Shown in pieces: positions 29,304 to 40,807 of a stretch of 64,000 nt of DNA. The stretch's first letter is position 1; every line of letters begins with the position of its first letter. Below the pieces are notes generated by a model. It saw nothing but the letters and a program-made list of their open reading frames with translations, did not search any database and had not been told where the DNA came from. The position numbers were made by a program, and so were the translations under genes. This DNA comes from Rhizobium etli 8C-3 (GTDB taxonomy: Bacteria > Pseudomonadota > Alphaproteobacteria > Rhizobiales > Rhizobiaceae). The stretch spans positions 372,001 through 436,000 of the forward strand of contig NZ_CP017243.1 of assembly GCF_001908375.1 (NCBI RefSeq), given 5' to 3'.

Positions 29304-30893
29304 TTGAGAGCAAACCAACATACTTTTTTTGCCTGCTCGGCGCCGCCGTGCCCGAACGGCAAGCTGCATCTTGGGCATATAGGTGGCGTGTACCTTCTCG
29401 CCGACGTGTTCGTACGCTACCACCGCATGGTAGGCAACGCGGCCTATCACGTGACAGGTGCGGACGAACATGGCACTTACACGCTGGTGAAAGCCCGAAA
29501 GCTTGGCAGGCCGGTTGATGACGTCGCACACATGCACATTGAAGAAATTCTGCAGTGTCTGCGGTCAGTTGATATTGAACCGGACGTATTTGTAAGGACT
29601 TCAAGCGAAGACCACAAAGACCGCAGCTTGGCGATCTACGACCAACTAAGAGCGTCCGGCTACGTTGAGCTGCGCGACGGAGAGCAACTGTATTGCGGGA
29701 CGTGCGAAGAGTTCGCCGCAGACTCACTCGCGGTCGGAGAGTGTCCAGCTTGTAACGCGCCAACAGATAGTAACCTTTGCGAAGATTGCGGCTCGGCGCT
29801 GCAACACAATCTACTACGCAACCCGATTCACACGACATGCGGCCAGAGCCTTATCTTGCGCCCGATTCGACAGGTTCATTTTCAGCTTGAAAAATTTGCT
29901 CCGGGGCTCGATCACGCCATTGAGGCGAGCGGATGGCCGGAATCCATAAAGCGCAAAGAACTTGACTGGCTACGGTCAAAACTGATGGCATTGCCGATGT
30001 CGCGGCATTTCGACCGTGGTGTGACTTTGAACTCCCCGGTGGAGGTGGCAGGCCAAACTTTAATGACTTGGTTTGAAGGATTGTGGTGCTATGAGACAGG
30101 AATCGAACGCCTCTGCAAGCAAAATGGCGCAGATCTCGATGACACTATGCGCAACGCGAGCACGAGACTCGTATTCTTCATGGGTCAGGATAACCGGTTT
30201 TATTACACGATCGGCGTTACTGCTAGTTTGTTCTCGCGCGGTTATGCGATTCCATACAACCATGCAATTCAGGACTTTTATAAGCTCGAAGGGGCGAAAT
30301 TTTCTACTAGCCGTGACCACGCTGTGTGGGCTGACGAGGTGGCAGCAGATATCGACACGAACGTGCTGCGCTACTATTTGGCTAGCATCGCCAAGCCATT
30401 TGGCGCAAACGACAACGATTTTCTGATCGAGGGGCTGCTTCAGACCGCGGCTAGAATTCGTGCTTTCGAAACGGCTTTGCGCAAGTACGCCGGATGTAAC
30501 GAGACGCTGACGGCCGACAAGCTGACAGTCGAGCAGAACCACAATGTTAAACGATATTCCGAAGCGGTGCAGGACTTGCGCGTCTGGGATGCCATGGACG
30601 CCATAGACGCCTTTTTCGACGTTGCGTCTTTTTCAAGGGCAGATACCTCAGTCAGCGCAGCGGAAGTTTCCGTATTTCTAAGCCTTCTTAATCCTGTGAC
30701 CCCGATGCTTGCGGCGCGGTATGGTGCTTTCTTTTTCGGAGCCGGATGGCGGCCGGGGCTCGATGGCGGCACTATCCGGCCAAGCACCGGCTTACGCAAA
30801 CCGGTTGATTTCCCATTGTTTAGCGACCCGATTCCGGAAGCCTTCATAGAGGCTTATGAAAGACGATTTAGGCAAGTCCGGCCGAATTCTTAG
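29304..30893 (+). CDS. Stand-alone MetRS-like class I aminoacyl-tRNA synthetase homologue
   Basis: 529 residues from a TTG start one base after the cupin stop, so translation is probably coupled. Class I motifs are HLGH (22-25) and KFSTS (332-336, in place of KMSKS). Zinc-knuckle cysteines lie at 131, 134, 147, 150, 159 and 162. It could be a spare methionyl-tRNA synthetase, but with the N-hydroxylase and cupin it best fits the ester-forming half of a hydrazine synthase, normally fused to the cupin. Whether it still charges tRNA cannot be told. Confidence 0.82.
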   Translation: MRANQHTFFACSAPPCPNGKLHLGHIGGVYLLADVFVRYHRMVGNAAYHVTGADEHGTYTLVKARKLGRPVDDVAHMHIEEILQCLRSVDIEPDVFVRTSSEDHKDRSLAIYDQLRASGYVELRDGEQLYCGTCEEFAADSLAVGECPACNAPTDSNLCEDCGSALQHNLLRNPIHTTCGQSLILRPIRQVHFQLEKFAPGLDHAIEASGWPESIKRKELDWLRSKLMALPMSRHFDRGVTLNSPVEVAGQTLMTWFEGLWCYETGIERLCKQNGADLDDTMRNASTRLVFFMGQDNRFYYTIGVTASLFSRGYAIPYNHAIQDFYKLEGAKFSTSRDHAVWADEVAADIDTNVLRYYLASIAKPFGANDNDFLIEGLLQTAARIRAFETALRKYAGCNETLTADKLTVEQNHNVKRYSEAVQDLRVWDAMDAIDAFFDVASFSRADTSVSAAEVSVFLSLLNPVTPMLAARYGAFFFGAGWRPGLDGGTIRPSTGLRKPVDFPLFSDPIPEAFIEAYERRFRQVRPNS

Positions 30894-30896
30894 CTT

Positions 30897-31187
30897 TTAA
30901 TGACGGCAACCGCTTTGACGATCCCGAGGCGAGTAACGCGGACGCCGACCGGATGACGGCATCTCGATAGCGGAGAACGCAAGGCGGCAGTCGGGCGACC
31001 TACTTCGTTCCGAAAGGCCCACGACGGCTTTCTGGCGTGCGACGGCGTCGCGCTTGGCGGCGGGCCTTTCTATTTTTTTAAGGAGCTCGGGAAGTGGGGC
31101 CGTATCCAGGATCTGCTCGGCGAGCAGTCTCTTCAGTGTGGCGTTCTCTTCCTCAAGCGCCTTCAGGCGCGTTGATCTTTTCATCAC
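30897..31187 (-). pseudogene. IS3-family OrfA/OrfB fragment
   Basis: The protein shows RLKALEEENATLKRLLAEQI and KRDAVARQKAVVGLSERS, the zipper end of a different IS3-group OrfA running into OrfB. It lacks both ends and abuts the MetRS-like gene by 3 bases, marking the right edge of the cluster. Confidence 0.72.
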
Positions 31188-31478
31188 AAATTACTGGCAC
31201 GCCACCAATATCTTGAACATGCTTCCAAACAGAAGGAGCCCGCCAGTCGATAGCCAGCGTACGGCAAAGCCTCTCCGGTATCGCGATATGATGAACCTAC
31301 TTCCGCCCATCCGTTCACTAGCATTTCATGTCGCTCGGTGACGCCGCTCCACATCGCCTATTGCTAAGGTGCCATTCGATATTTAAAGTGGATTATCTGC
31401 AACTATAACGTCTATCGTAACTATGCGGCCTACTTAATTGATCACCAAACTAACCTAAGCCTTTTCGACGAACCTTCA

Positions 31479-31527
31479 TTGGATCTATGCTGGAAGGTTC
31501 TGTACTGGAAAAATCGATTGTTTGGAT
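31479..31527 (-). promoter_or_regulatory. Orphan nod box upstream of nodD
   Basis: The minus strand reads ATCCAAACAATCGATTTT from 31527, an excellent nod box start; a second ATCCAAACAACGGAT begins at 31549. It points away from nodD toward 31.2 kb, where only an IS fragment remains. Confidence 0.75.
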
Positions 31528-31559
31528 ATAAAATATCCGTTGTTTGGATGTGACTAAAG

Positions 31560-32516
31560 ATGCGTTTCAAGGGCCTTGATCTAAACCTGCTCGTTGCATT
31601 GGATGCGCTCACGACCGAGCGCAACCTAACGGCTGCCGCACGTAGTATCAATCTAAGTCAACCAGCAATGAGTGCCGCCATTGGTAGGCTTCGGGACTAT
31701 TTCCGCGACGAATTGTTTACAATGAATGGTCGAGAACTTCGGCTGACGCCCCGTGCCGAAGGACTTGCCTCGGCAGTGCGTGAAACTCTCTTGCAGGTAC
31801 AATGCTCAATCATCTCTTGGGAGCCGTTTAACCCGTCGAAGTCTGACAGATGCTTTAGAATAGTTCTGTCCGATTTCATGATGCTGATATACTTCAATAA
31901 AATCATTGAGCGAGTTGCTCGAGAAGCGCCCGCAGTCAGCTTTGAGTTGCTGCCTTTGGATAGTGATCCGTACGAGATGCTTAGCCGCGGTGACGTCGAC
32001 TTCCTCATCGTGCCTGAATTTTTTCTCTCGGGCGCACACCCGAGCGCAAAACTGTTCACAGAGAAGTTTGTATGTGTAGCCTGTTCGACAAATGTGGACC
32101 TACCTTCAGCGCTGACGATCGAGCAATATGTCTCCACGGGACACGTCGCTGCCGCGTTTGGGCGCTTTTTGAAGCCATCGGTCGAGGGCTGGTTCTTGCT
32201 CGAGAATGGTATTCAGAGGCGGGTGGAGGTCGTCGTGCAAGGGTTTAGCTTAATACCACCAGTCCTGCGTGGCACGAACCGCATAGCTAACCTACCGCTT
32301 CGCTTAGTCGAGCATTACGAAAGTACTTTCCCTTTGCGGATCATCAACCTTCCGTTACCGCTCCCCGTCTTCACAGAAGCTGTTCAATGGCCAGCGCTCC
32401 ATAATGCCGATCCAGGGAGCATCTGGTTCAGGGAGATATTGGTTGAGGAAGCTTCCCGTATGATGTCCTCCAACGCACCTAAAATACATGGGTTGCTACA
32501 ACAATCCGGTTCCTGA
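31560..32516 (+). CDS. nodD: NodD, LysR-type activator of nod genes (copy a)
   Basis: 318 residues beginning [20 protein letters not shown], with the LysR helix-turn-helix ([20 protein letters not shown]) and the NodD effector domain ([15 protein letters not shown] near the end). NodD binds nod boxes and responds to plant flavonoids. It is divergent from an orphan nod box. A second nodD lies convergent at 32926-33834; the two differ clearly and may respond to different inducers. Confidence 0.93.
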   Translation: MRFKGLDLNLLVALDALTTERNLTAAARSINLSQPAMSAAIGRLRDYFRDELFTMNGRELRLTPRAEGLASAVRETLLQVQCSIISWEPFNPSKSDRCFRIVLSDFMMLIYFNKIIERVAREAPAVSFELLPLDSDPYEMLSRGDVDFLIVPEFFLSGAHPSAKLFTEKFVCVACSTNVDLPSALTIEQYVSTGHVAAAFGRFLKPSVEGWFLLENGIQRRVEVVVQGFSLIPPVLRGTNRIANLPLRLVEHYESTFPLRIINLPLPLPVFTEAVQWPALHNADPGSIWFREILVEEASRMMSSNAPKIHGLLQQSGS

Positions 32517-32925
32517 CCAAGGTTCCTGCTTGAGTAAGATCCGCCCGAGCCCGAATAAGTTCAACAGCCACCAAAGAGGCTTTTCAAAGGTATCCATCCG
32601 GGGAAGGCCCGCTGACCTTGCCCCCAAGTTTTATCCAGTTTTGAGTTCGCTCCGACGGTTTTGGGTTGCTGTATTTGCGGCGGTAGCGGCGGGTTGCGGT
32701 GCGGAGCAATTGTGGTCCCCCAGCACCCTTCGATTTGCCGCCGAAGGTGCTAGACAGCACGTCGCGCAATCGTCCGAAGGGCGGCCGATCGGCGACGGGC
32801 GTAGCGCTCAGCTTCGTCGATAAAATGGCCTGCGGGTCACTCACAGGTGGTGCCGTCTTCAGCTAATCGGCCGCGTCGCGGGTCGTCGCTCCCAATGCAG
32901 CCCAGCTTCCTAGGTTTCAGGATGG
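32517..32925 (-). other. Gap between the two nodD genes
   Basis: An open minus frame (32584-32844) has no recognisable family or convincing start. It may be an IS remnant; nothing further was seen. Confidence 0.35.
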
Positions 32926-33834
32926 TCACGGCAATCGCGCTGCCTCCTGAACCATTATATCTCGCATCCAGATATTTGCCGGATCTTTGTCGTGAAGTAC
33001 CGGCCATTGGACTGCCTCGGTGAATGTCGGCAGCGCTATCGGGGGCGCAGTCATCCGCAATGGTATCGTGTCCTCAAAAAGCCCAACTAGTCGTAACGGA
33101 ACGGTTGCGATGCGATCGGTGCCCATTAGGGCGGCGGGGATCATGCTAAAGCTTGAAACAACGACTTCGACCCGCCTCTTGAGGCCATGCTCCTGCAAGA
33201 AGCAATCTTCTATGGTAGGCTGCTGCGTCCGACCGAACCTAACTACCGCGTGCCCCATTGAAGAATACTCCTCGGCAGTAAGGGCTTCCTCAAGTTGTTT
33301 GTTATTACTGCAGCCGACGCAAGTCAGTCGTTCCTGAAATAGATCTATCTTAGGGTGCGCGCTCGACATGAATAGCGGTGGGCTAATAAGGAAGTCTACG
33401 TCGCCGCGTCGCAAAAGCTCGTCTGGATTGTCAGTAAGAGGCAGCAAGTCAAAACTAATGCCGGGTGCTTCCCGCGCAAGACGCTCCAGTATCTTCTGAA
33501 AAAGAACAACTGTAACGAAATCGCATAAGCTTACTCGGAAATGACGATCTGATTGATCAGGAGTAAATTTATCCCAGGGTATGATATTGAGCCGAATATG
33601 CTGTAAAGCCTCACGAATCGCAGGCGCGAGGTCTTCCGCACGCGGAGTTGGAACGAACTCACGACCACGCATCGTAAATAGTTCATCGCGGAAATAGGAG
33701 CGGAGCCGGCGGACAGCTGCACTCATTGCGGGCTGGCTCAGATTAATGCTACGTGCCGCCGCAGTAAGGTTGCGCTCAATCATTAGTGCATCGAGCGCGA
33801 CAAGGAGATTTAGATCGAGGCCCTTAAATCGCAT
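32926..33834 (-). CDS. nodD: NodD, LysR-type activator of nod genes (copy b)
   Basis: 302 residues starting [20 protein letters not shown], with the helix-turn-helix [20 protein letters not shown] and the NodD C-terminal [15 protein letters not shown]. Length is normal. It is convergent with copy a. The two copies share the N-terminal DNA-binding region almost fully and diverge in the effector domain. The region upstream shows no nod box. Confidence 0.93.
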   Translation of the reverse strand: MRFKGLDLNLLVALDALMIERNLTAAARSINLSQPAMSAAVRRLRSYFRDELFTMRGREFVPTPRAEDLAPAIREALQHIRLNIIPWDKFTPDQSDRHFRVSLCDFVTVVLFQKILERLAREAPGISFDLLPLTDNPDELLRRGDVDFLISPPLFMSSAHPKIDLFQERLTCVGCSNNKQLEEALTAEEYSSMGHAVVRFGRTQQPTIEDCFLQEHGLKRRVEVVVSSFSMIPAALMGTDRIATVPLRLVGLFEDTIPLRMTAPPIALPTFTEAVQWPVLHDKDPANIWMRDIMVQEAARLP

Positions 33835-33985
33835 ATCTTTTAACTATCCAATAGTGCAGCCCATTCCACAATGGCTGTTCCTACGGCGATGGCTGAATTC
33901 GCCTTGACGCTCCTCAATCGATTTGAGGGCGCGGCCACAGAGACTTAATCTCTGTGATCGGAAAGCAACCTGAGGCCAGTCCAGA

Positions 33986-35011
33986 TTAAGCCATAACTCC
34001 AGAGTGAACGCTCGTTGCAGTGTAATAGGAAGCCTCCAATGGCAAATCACCAAACGCCAGCTGGCAAAGAAGATAATTAGCACCTGCTTCCTCGACATGA
34101 TCGAGAAGATCTTGCCTAACTGAAGCAGCAGTACCAACTACGCACAACTGACAGTCTACTGCTGCATCAAAATCCGGCGGGAGGTTCTGAGGAGTCTGTA
34201 TCCCGTTAATCTCGTACAGAAACCTAAAGCTCCGAAGCCACCGTTGATAAGCCGGGGCCGCGAGCGAAATGGCATGCTTCGTCGTGCTGCCGGCCACCAC
34301 CATTCGGACCAACCCAAGGAACGGCGCCCGTTTCCTGCCCCCGGCGGTACGTCTCTCGTGTGCTCGGTAGGCATCAGTGATCTGGCGAACAGCAGAAGCA
34401 GGGCCCCCGCAGGCAAGATTTGTATCGTTCTCAGCCGCCCAGCGCGCAACCTCAGGACGACTGGTTGTAATCCATGTCGGAGGCTGAGGACGTTGGTGTG
34501 GCCGCAACATCAACGGGACTTTGTCTAGTTCAAAGTGGTCGCCTTTGTAGGAAAGAGCCTGAGCTCCTTCCTTCATCGCTTGGATGACGATCTCGCTGGC
34601 TTCGAGATAGCGCGATGTCGCCACCTCCTCATCAATACCGAAAAAGCTCCATTCGATTGGTAAGGAGCCGCGCCCCATGCCCAACTCGAGCCTGCCACCG
34701 CTCAGATGATCCAGCATGCAAATTTCTTCAAACGCACGTAACGGATGATAAAGGTTCAACAGCATAACCAAAGGACCGAGACGAAGATGCTGCGTGCGCT
34801 GAGCTACGCTTGCTAGAAATAGATTCGGCGAAGGTCCTCTGCCGTGGGGAGTACAGTGGTGCTCTGCGACGTGATATCCATAAAAGCCAAGGCGATCGCA
34901 GACCTCTGCCAACTTCATCCGATCTTCATACTGGCGCCCAATCTCCCTTCCGTCTTCGTCCAAATGGTCGAAGATACCAACCATCAGCTTTGCGGGAAGA
35001 GAGTTTGTCAT
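33986..35011 (-). CDS. Luciferase-like flavin monooxygenase
   Basis: 341 residues with the LLM fold (IFDHLDEDGREIGRQYEDRM, YHVAEHHCTPHGRGPSPNLF, and LDHLSGGRLELGMGRG). The family uses FMNH2 and oxygen to oxidise small molecules; it resembles alkanal-monooxygenase-like proteins rather than true luciferase. It lies about 500 bases downstream of a nod box in the same direction, with a small ORF between, so flavonoid induction is likely. Substrate unknown. A nod-regulated oxidation of a signal or flavonoid is one possibility. Confidence 0.85.
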   Translation of the reverse strand: MTNSLPAKLMVGIFDHLDEDGREIGRQYEDRMKLAEVCDRLGFYGYHVAEHHCTPHGRGPSPNLFLASVAQRTQHLRLGPLVMLLNLYHPLRAFEEICMLDHLSGGRLELGMGRGSLPIEWSFFGIDEEVATSRYLEASEIVIQAMKEGAQALSYKGDHFELDKVPLMLRPHQRPQPPTWITTSRPEVARWAAENDTNLACGGPASAVRQITDAYRAHERRTAGGRKRAPFLGLVRMVVAGSTTKHAISLAAPAYQRWLRSFRFLYEINGIQTPQNLPPDFDAAVDCQLCVVGTAASVRQDLLDHVEEAGANYLLCQLAFGDLPLEASYYTATSVHSGVMA

Positions 35012-35134
35012 TTAAATGTCTCCAAGTTTGGCGGCGAATTTTCGGTGACCAAGACCGGAGGGTGGCCCCGATGTCTTTCGCCAGGAATCATCGAAAAGCT
35101 GCTGGTTCTAAAAAACGATGCTGACGCCGATGAG

Positions 35135-35425
35135 CTAATCATAATGCTCACGTTGAAATGACATTGAATCATTCGTATTCATGTATGACTTCGCGGTGGG
35201 TAACACCCCATCTCGCATACCCACAGCTCCGTTCACTTTTGAGAAGCCAAGGATTGGCAAGATCGGATAGTGGTTGTTCAGCTTTTGTGGCGACCCAAAT
35301 GTGTTAAAGCTGGTATTCGGTTTAATGCGACGAGGCTCCTGCAGTAGGCGAAGAAAGGACCCAGAGCTATGTCTCGGCGCTTGATTGGCAGACGAGAGCG
35401 CCTTCTGCAGTTCCACGTTGGCCAT
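35135..35425 (-). CDS. Small unknown ORF behind the nod box
   Basis: 96 residues from the ATG at 35425 (MANVELQKALSSANQAPRHS), which has GGAG 6 bases upstream. No family, helix bundle or signal peptide is recognised. It lies between the nod box (35510-35560) and the LLM gene, in the same direction. It may be real or the remnant of a gene; coding evidence is only the ribosome site and position. Confidence 0.35.
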   Translation of the reverse strand: MANVELQKALSSANQAPRHSSGSFLRLLQEPRRIKPNTSFNTFGSPQKLNNHYPILPILGFSKVNGAVGMRDGVLPTAKSYMNTNDSMSFQREHYD

Positions 35426-35509
35426 GTTCGTCTCCATTTACCGGCCAGGTCTGTGACCTTGCCCTCGGCTGCTCTCGGTGGAGCAACATCATGGGGTCCC
35501 CAATTCATA

Positions 35510-35560
35510 ATCGAGGTGTTTAATAACATCCCATGGCTTCGTAAAATTGATTGTTTGTAT
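35510..35560 (-). promoter_or_regulatory. nod box upstream of the LLM monooxygenase
   Basis: The minus strand reads ATACAAACAATCAATTTTAC from 35560 and continues through GGGATG to CTCGAT near 35510, close to the full nod box pattern. Confidence 0.78.
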
Positions 35561-35834
35561 GGCATTGATCCACCAGGTGAATAACCAGGAATCTTCACCG
35601 TCAAAGGGTTGCTGATCGAACTAGCATACGGTCGACCCAGGCGAGATCACGGCCCCTTCCGAAGGTGGAAGGATCAGGAGCCAGTGCGGTTTTGGCCGCA
35701 GCGCAACAGCGCCGATACCAGAAATAGATGTGACGCAGTTGGCTTCCGCGTCTTTCGTGCACGCTGTTGTATGTCCTTAACATTCCCCATCTTAACTTCA
35801 TAGGATCACAGGTTTTACGATAGGGAAATTGCTC

Positions 35835-36310
35835 TCAACCCTTCAAACTGGACCAATTTTGGTTAGAGTTTTCCGGTGCATTTTCCTGGCTGGGAAAAGG
35901 AACGGAACACGATGAAGGCATCGCAGTTTTCGGACGCTCAGAAGGCGTTCATTTTGAAGCAGGGTGATGAGGGCGTCTCGATCGCGGAGATTTGTCGCAA
36001 GGCGGGGATCAGTCAGACGACTTACTTCAACTGGAAGAAAAAGTACGCCGGCATGTTGCCGCCAGAGATGAAGAGGCGCAAGCAGCTTGAGGACGGGAAT
36101 TCGCGATTGAAGAAGATCGTCGCGGATCTGACGTTGGACCGTGAGATGCTGCAGGACGCCATCCGCCGAAAGCTCTAAGGCCTGAGGGGTAGCGGGAGGT
36201 GGTGTCATGTGCCGCGATTGGGCGATCTCGATCCGGCGTGCCTGTGGCGCGTTGAACTTCGATCGGTCGACCGATCACTACATCTCTCGCCGCGCCGAGG
36301 CCGGTCTAGA
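35835..36310 (+). mobile_element. IS3-family remnant, left part
   Basis: It begins at an end-like CAACCCTTCAAACTGGACCA and carries orfA (35912-36178), about 90 percent similar to copies 1 and 2, plus the first codons of orfB. An IS21 element interrupts it at 36316/36317. The rest continues at 38656. Confidence 0.85.
35912..36178 (+). CDS. IS3-family OrfA in the interrupted copy
   Basis: 88 residues, MKASQFSDAQKAFILKQGDE, with VSIAEICRKAGISQTTYFNW as helix-turn-helix. It differs from the other OrfA copies at several residues, so this is an older or separate arrival. The partner orfB is split, so the element cannot move by itself. Confidence 0.8.
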   Translation: MKASQFSDAQKAFILKQGDEGVSIAEICRKAGISQTTYFNWKKKYAGMLPPEMKRRKQLEDGNSRLKKIVADLTLDREMLQDAIRRKL

Positions 36311-36460
36311 CCTGTGTGTCAGTACCGGAGCAATACTCCCCATTAGTGCCGTTTGAATCTTCCCCAGGTGCTGCGGCCGCTGGTCTTCCGGGGCGCGCCC
36401 CGGAAGACCAGCGGCGCGTCATCGCCGATACTCCTTCCGATGGTCGGAAGGGGGACATTG

Positions 36461-38598
<2,138 letters not shown>

Positions 38599-38655
38599 GT
38601 GGGGAATTTTACTTCGGCACTATTGGGGAAAATTCACGCGGCATTGACACCTGTG

Positions 38656-38998
38656 AGCGCGGGTGCGCTACGGCTATCGTCGCGTGCATGTGCTTTTGGA
38701 ACGCGAGGGTTGGGGCACCAACATCAAGCGAACCTATCGCATTTACAGGGACTTGGGACTGCAGCTGCGGAATAAGACTCGGAAGCGCCGTGTTAAGGCG
38801 AAACTTCGCGAGGATCGGCAAATGGCTGTCGGACCAAATGACGTGTGGGCGATGGACTTCGTGCACGACCAGCTCGCAACCGGAAAGAAACTGCGGGTCC
38901 TGACGGTGGTCGCCACCTTCTCACGCTATGTTCCCGCGCTTGATCCGCCTCACAGCTATCGAGGTGAAGATGTCGTGCAGACGTTGGGACGGGTGTGA
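38656..38998 (+). pseudogene. IS3-family OrfB remnant, right of the IS21 element
   Basis: The frame reads ARVRYGYRRVHVLLEREGWG through DVWAMDFVHDQLATGKKLRV to VVQTLGRV and stops. It corresponds to the central OrfB and is truncated before the second Asp of the DDE core. Codons between the left and right parts are missing, so a small deletion accompanied decay. Confidence 0.82.
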
Positions 38999-39150
38999 CG
39001 ATTTTCGTTATAGTGCGCACTATGAGTCCGATTACGCAACATACGTATTGAACCCTCATTCTCTAATCGAGGCGCCGTTACGTGGAACCGCATTTCCTTT
39101 CCCGAAGAAATAACCTACCTCACGGCATCTCTATGAAAGGTGACGAGGCG

Positions 39151-39672
39151 TTAGGTTTGACTGGCCCGTCCACGCGTCTGTAACGGCTGCCCGATCTTCC
39201 AAAGCATGCTTGTGTCGATCTCAAGCTCGACTCCAACCTTGCCCGCACCTGTGACTACGGTAGGATAAGAAAAAAGGGCGGTGTCGATCAGTACAGCGAT
39301 CTTCTGGAGACCGAATGGTGATACGCTTCCTGACGGGTAGCCGAAGAGATCGAGTACCTGTTCTTTCTGAGCAAGCTCGGCTCGTTTCCATCCATACGTG
39401 CCAGCAACCGCTTTCATGTCAATCTTTGAAGGTGATGGCAGCAAAACGGCACAAAGGTGGCGCGCAGGATGAGACCGGCGCATCACATCGTTCGCTTTCT
39501 GCTCGGCAATAATCATCGTCTTTGCAACGCGCCCCACGGGAACGCCGATAGCGGAGGCTAAATCGGAAGGAGATGTAATAGGGGTGGCGAACTCACTATA
39601 GCGCCACAATCGTACCGTCGACGCTCCGATCTGGTGCAGTTCAGCAAGTACGTTCGGATGAACGTCCAACAT
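39151..39672 (-). CDS. YbaK/ProX-type aminoacyl-tRNA deacylase-like protein
   Basis: 173 residues from the ATG at 39672. It fits the YbaK fold: GVPVGRVAKTMIIAEQK near the N-terminus, LLPSPSKIDMKAVA, LDLFGYPSGSVSPFGLQK and a C-terminal GVELEIDTSMLWKI. These proteins hydrolyse mischarged aminoacyl-tRNA; some serve in biosynthetic clusters. It is the second gene behind a DUF6875-like gene on the minus strand. Its role may be linked to aminoacyl chemistry in the neighbouring clusters, but this is inference. Confidence 0.75.
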   Translation of the reverse strand: MLDVHPNVLAELHQIGASTVRLWRYSEFATPITSPSDLASAIGVPVGRVAKTMIIAEQKANDVMRRSHPARHLCAVLLPSPSKIDMKAVAGTYGWKRAELAQKEQVLDLFGYPSGSVSPFGLQKIAVLIDTALFSYPTVVTGAGKVGVELEIDTSMLWKIGQPLQTRGRASQT

Positions 39673-39757
39673 AGTCGTTTCCTTCCGGTTCACCTGGTAG
39701 GACGATCGAGGATAGCTGTTTCAGCGACTGCGAGTACAGCCCTCTTGCGAGTAAGTT

Positions 39758-40453
39758 TCAGGCGGTTCGCTCCAAAAGCTGCCTAATGCGGCGGCGACCC
39801 TCGTTCCCAAAAATACTGAAGTAAGCCTCCAGGCACTTATCGCTATCGAGCATGAAAGGAGCATCATATTTGGTGATATGCCGAATAGCCAAGGCTGGAA
39901 CCGTTGTGTCGAGCGGTCGAAACATCCTGTTGTGCAAACCGGGCTCCGGGCAACCTGGATAAAATTCACCGATCATGAAACCTTCCTGAATGAAGTCGGG
40001 CTTCAGCCGTTTTTGCAGTTGACCAATCCTGATAATCTCTCCTTCATCCTGTATTCCAGGAAGGGCAATGATAATGGCCTTATAGATCCAGTCGCCCGTT
40101 CGATCGTTGAAGGACTTTACGGGTTTCATCTGGCTGAAGACGGCGAGCATACGCGCCAAATCGTTTTCGATTTCGTCAACTGCAACAGCTTGCGACGCGG
40201 CAACCCGTAAAAGCCCCTTCGTCAGAGCCTCGGGAACGAAAGGGCAAACGCTCCCGTCCCGACCTAAATGAGGATGTGGATTGGAGAGGAATTCTGAGGC
40301 ATACCGAGCAAATTTCTGAAGAGCTGCGTTTGCATACTCATCATAGGCGTTGTATCCCGCATCAATATTCTTTTCCAGAATTTCGCCCACTGTCATCAAT
40401 GGACCAATCGTCCCGAAAGGTTGGCTGTAATCTTTCCAAATTTCTTTATTCAT
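39758..40453 (-). CDS. DUF6875-like protein of unknown function
   Basis: 231 residues from the ATG at 40453 (MNKEIWKDYSQPFGTIGPLM). The stretch SNPHPHLGRDGSVCPFVPEA resembles the core of DUF6875 proteins, often found near small-molecule biosynthesis genes. No membrane helix is seen. It precedes the YbaK-like gene by 85 bases. Its leader (40489-40563) can fold into a large nested hairpin, which suggests control after transcription start. The family assignment is from memory and moderate in strength. Confidence 0.6.
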   Translation of the reverse strand: MNKEIWKDYSQPFGTIGPLMTVGEILEKNIDAGYNAYDEYANAALQKFARYASEFLSNPHPHLGRDGSVCPFVPEALTKGLLRVAASQAVAVDEIENDLARMLAVFSQMKPVKSFNDRTGDWIYKAIIIALPGIQDEGEIIRIGQLQKRLKPDFIQEGFMIGEFYPGCPEPGLHNRMFRPLDTTVPALAIRHITKYDAPFMLDSDKCLEAYFSIFGNEGRRRIRQLLERTA

Positions 40454-40488
40454 TTCGGATCCCTGGTTCGAAAAGCCACGTGCAAAAC

Positions 40489-40563
40489 GGAAGGTCGGGC
40501 TCTTGCATGCCAGCTCGGGCGGCGGGCGAGCTGGTCGGGGGCCAATCAAGAGACCGACCTTCC
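40489..40563 (-). promoter_or_regulatory. Large nested hairpin in the leader of the DUF6875-like gene
   Basis: Outer arms GGAAGGTCGGGCTCTTG (40489-40505) and CAAGAGACCGACCTTCC (40547-40563) pair with one mismatch. Inner arms CCAGCTCG (40510-40517) and CGAGCTGG (40527-40534) also pair. In the minus direction the stem is followed by GTTTTGC, like an attenuator. Confidence 0.55.
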
Positions 40564-40601
40564 ATCGGAAGCGAAGCTCCCGAATTTTTGGTAGCACTCG
40601 T

Positions 40602-40619
40602 AGTTACACTTGTGTAACT
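40602..40619. promoter_or_regulatory. 18-base palindrome between divergent genes
   Basis: AGTTACACTTGTGTAACT is a perfect palindrome between the DUF6875-like gene and the divergent regulator, a likely operator. In the plus direction G and seven T follow, so a terminator is an alternative. Confidence 0.5.
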
Positions 40620-40807
40620 GTTTTTTTAAATGGATGTGAAAACAAGAGCGGGGGCTCGTGCACGATGAAGGTTAGTCTCACGACCGCCCGCAAATTCTTA
40701 TATTCGTCATAGTTATGAAGACATACATATGATAAATGTCGCCGCGATGGGATCCGGTAACAGGCTTTTGGTGAAAACAGAACGACCCATTGCGCAGAGG
40801 CGTGGCC

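Noticed and set aside
40506..40520. TGGCATGCAAGAGC as a -24/-12 promoter for the DUF6875-like gene
   Set aside because: The -12 element is missing; the sequence is better explained as part of the nested hairpin.
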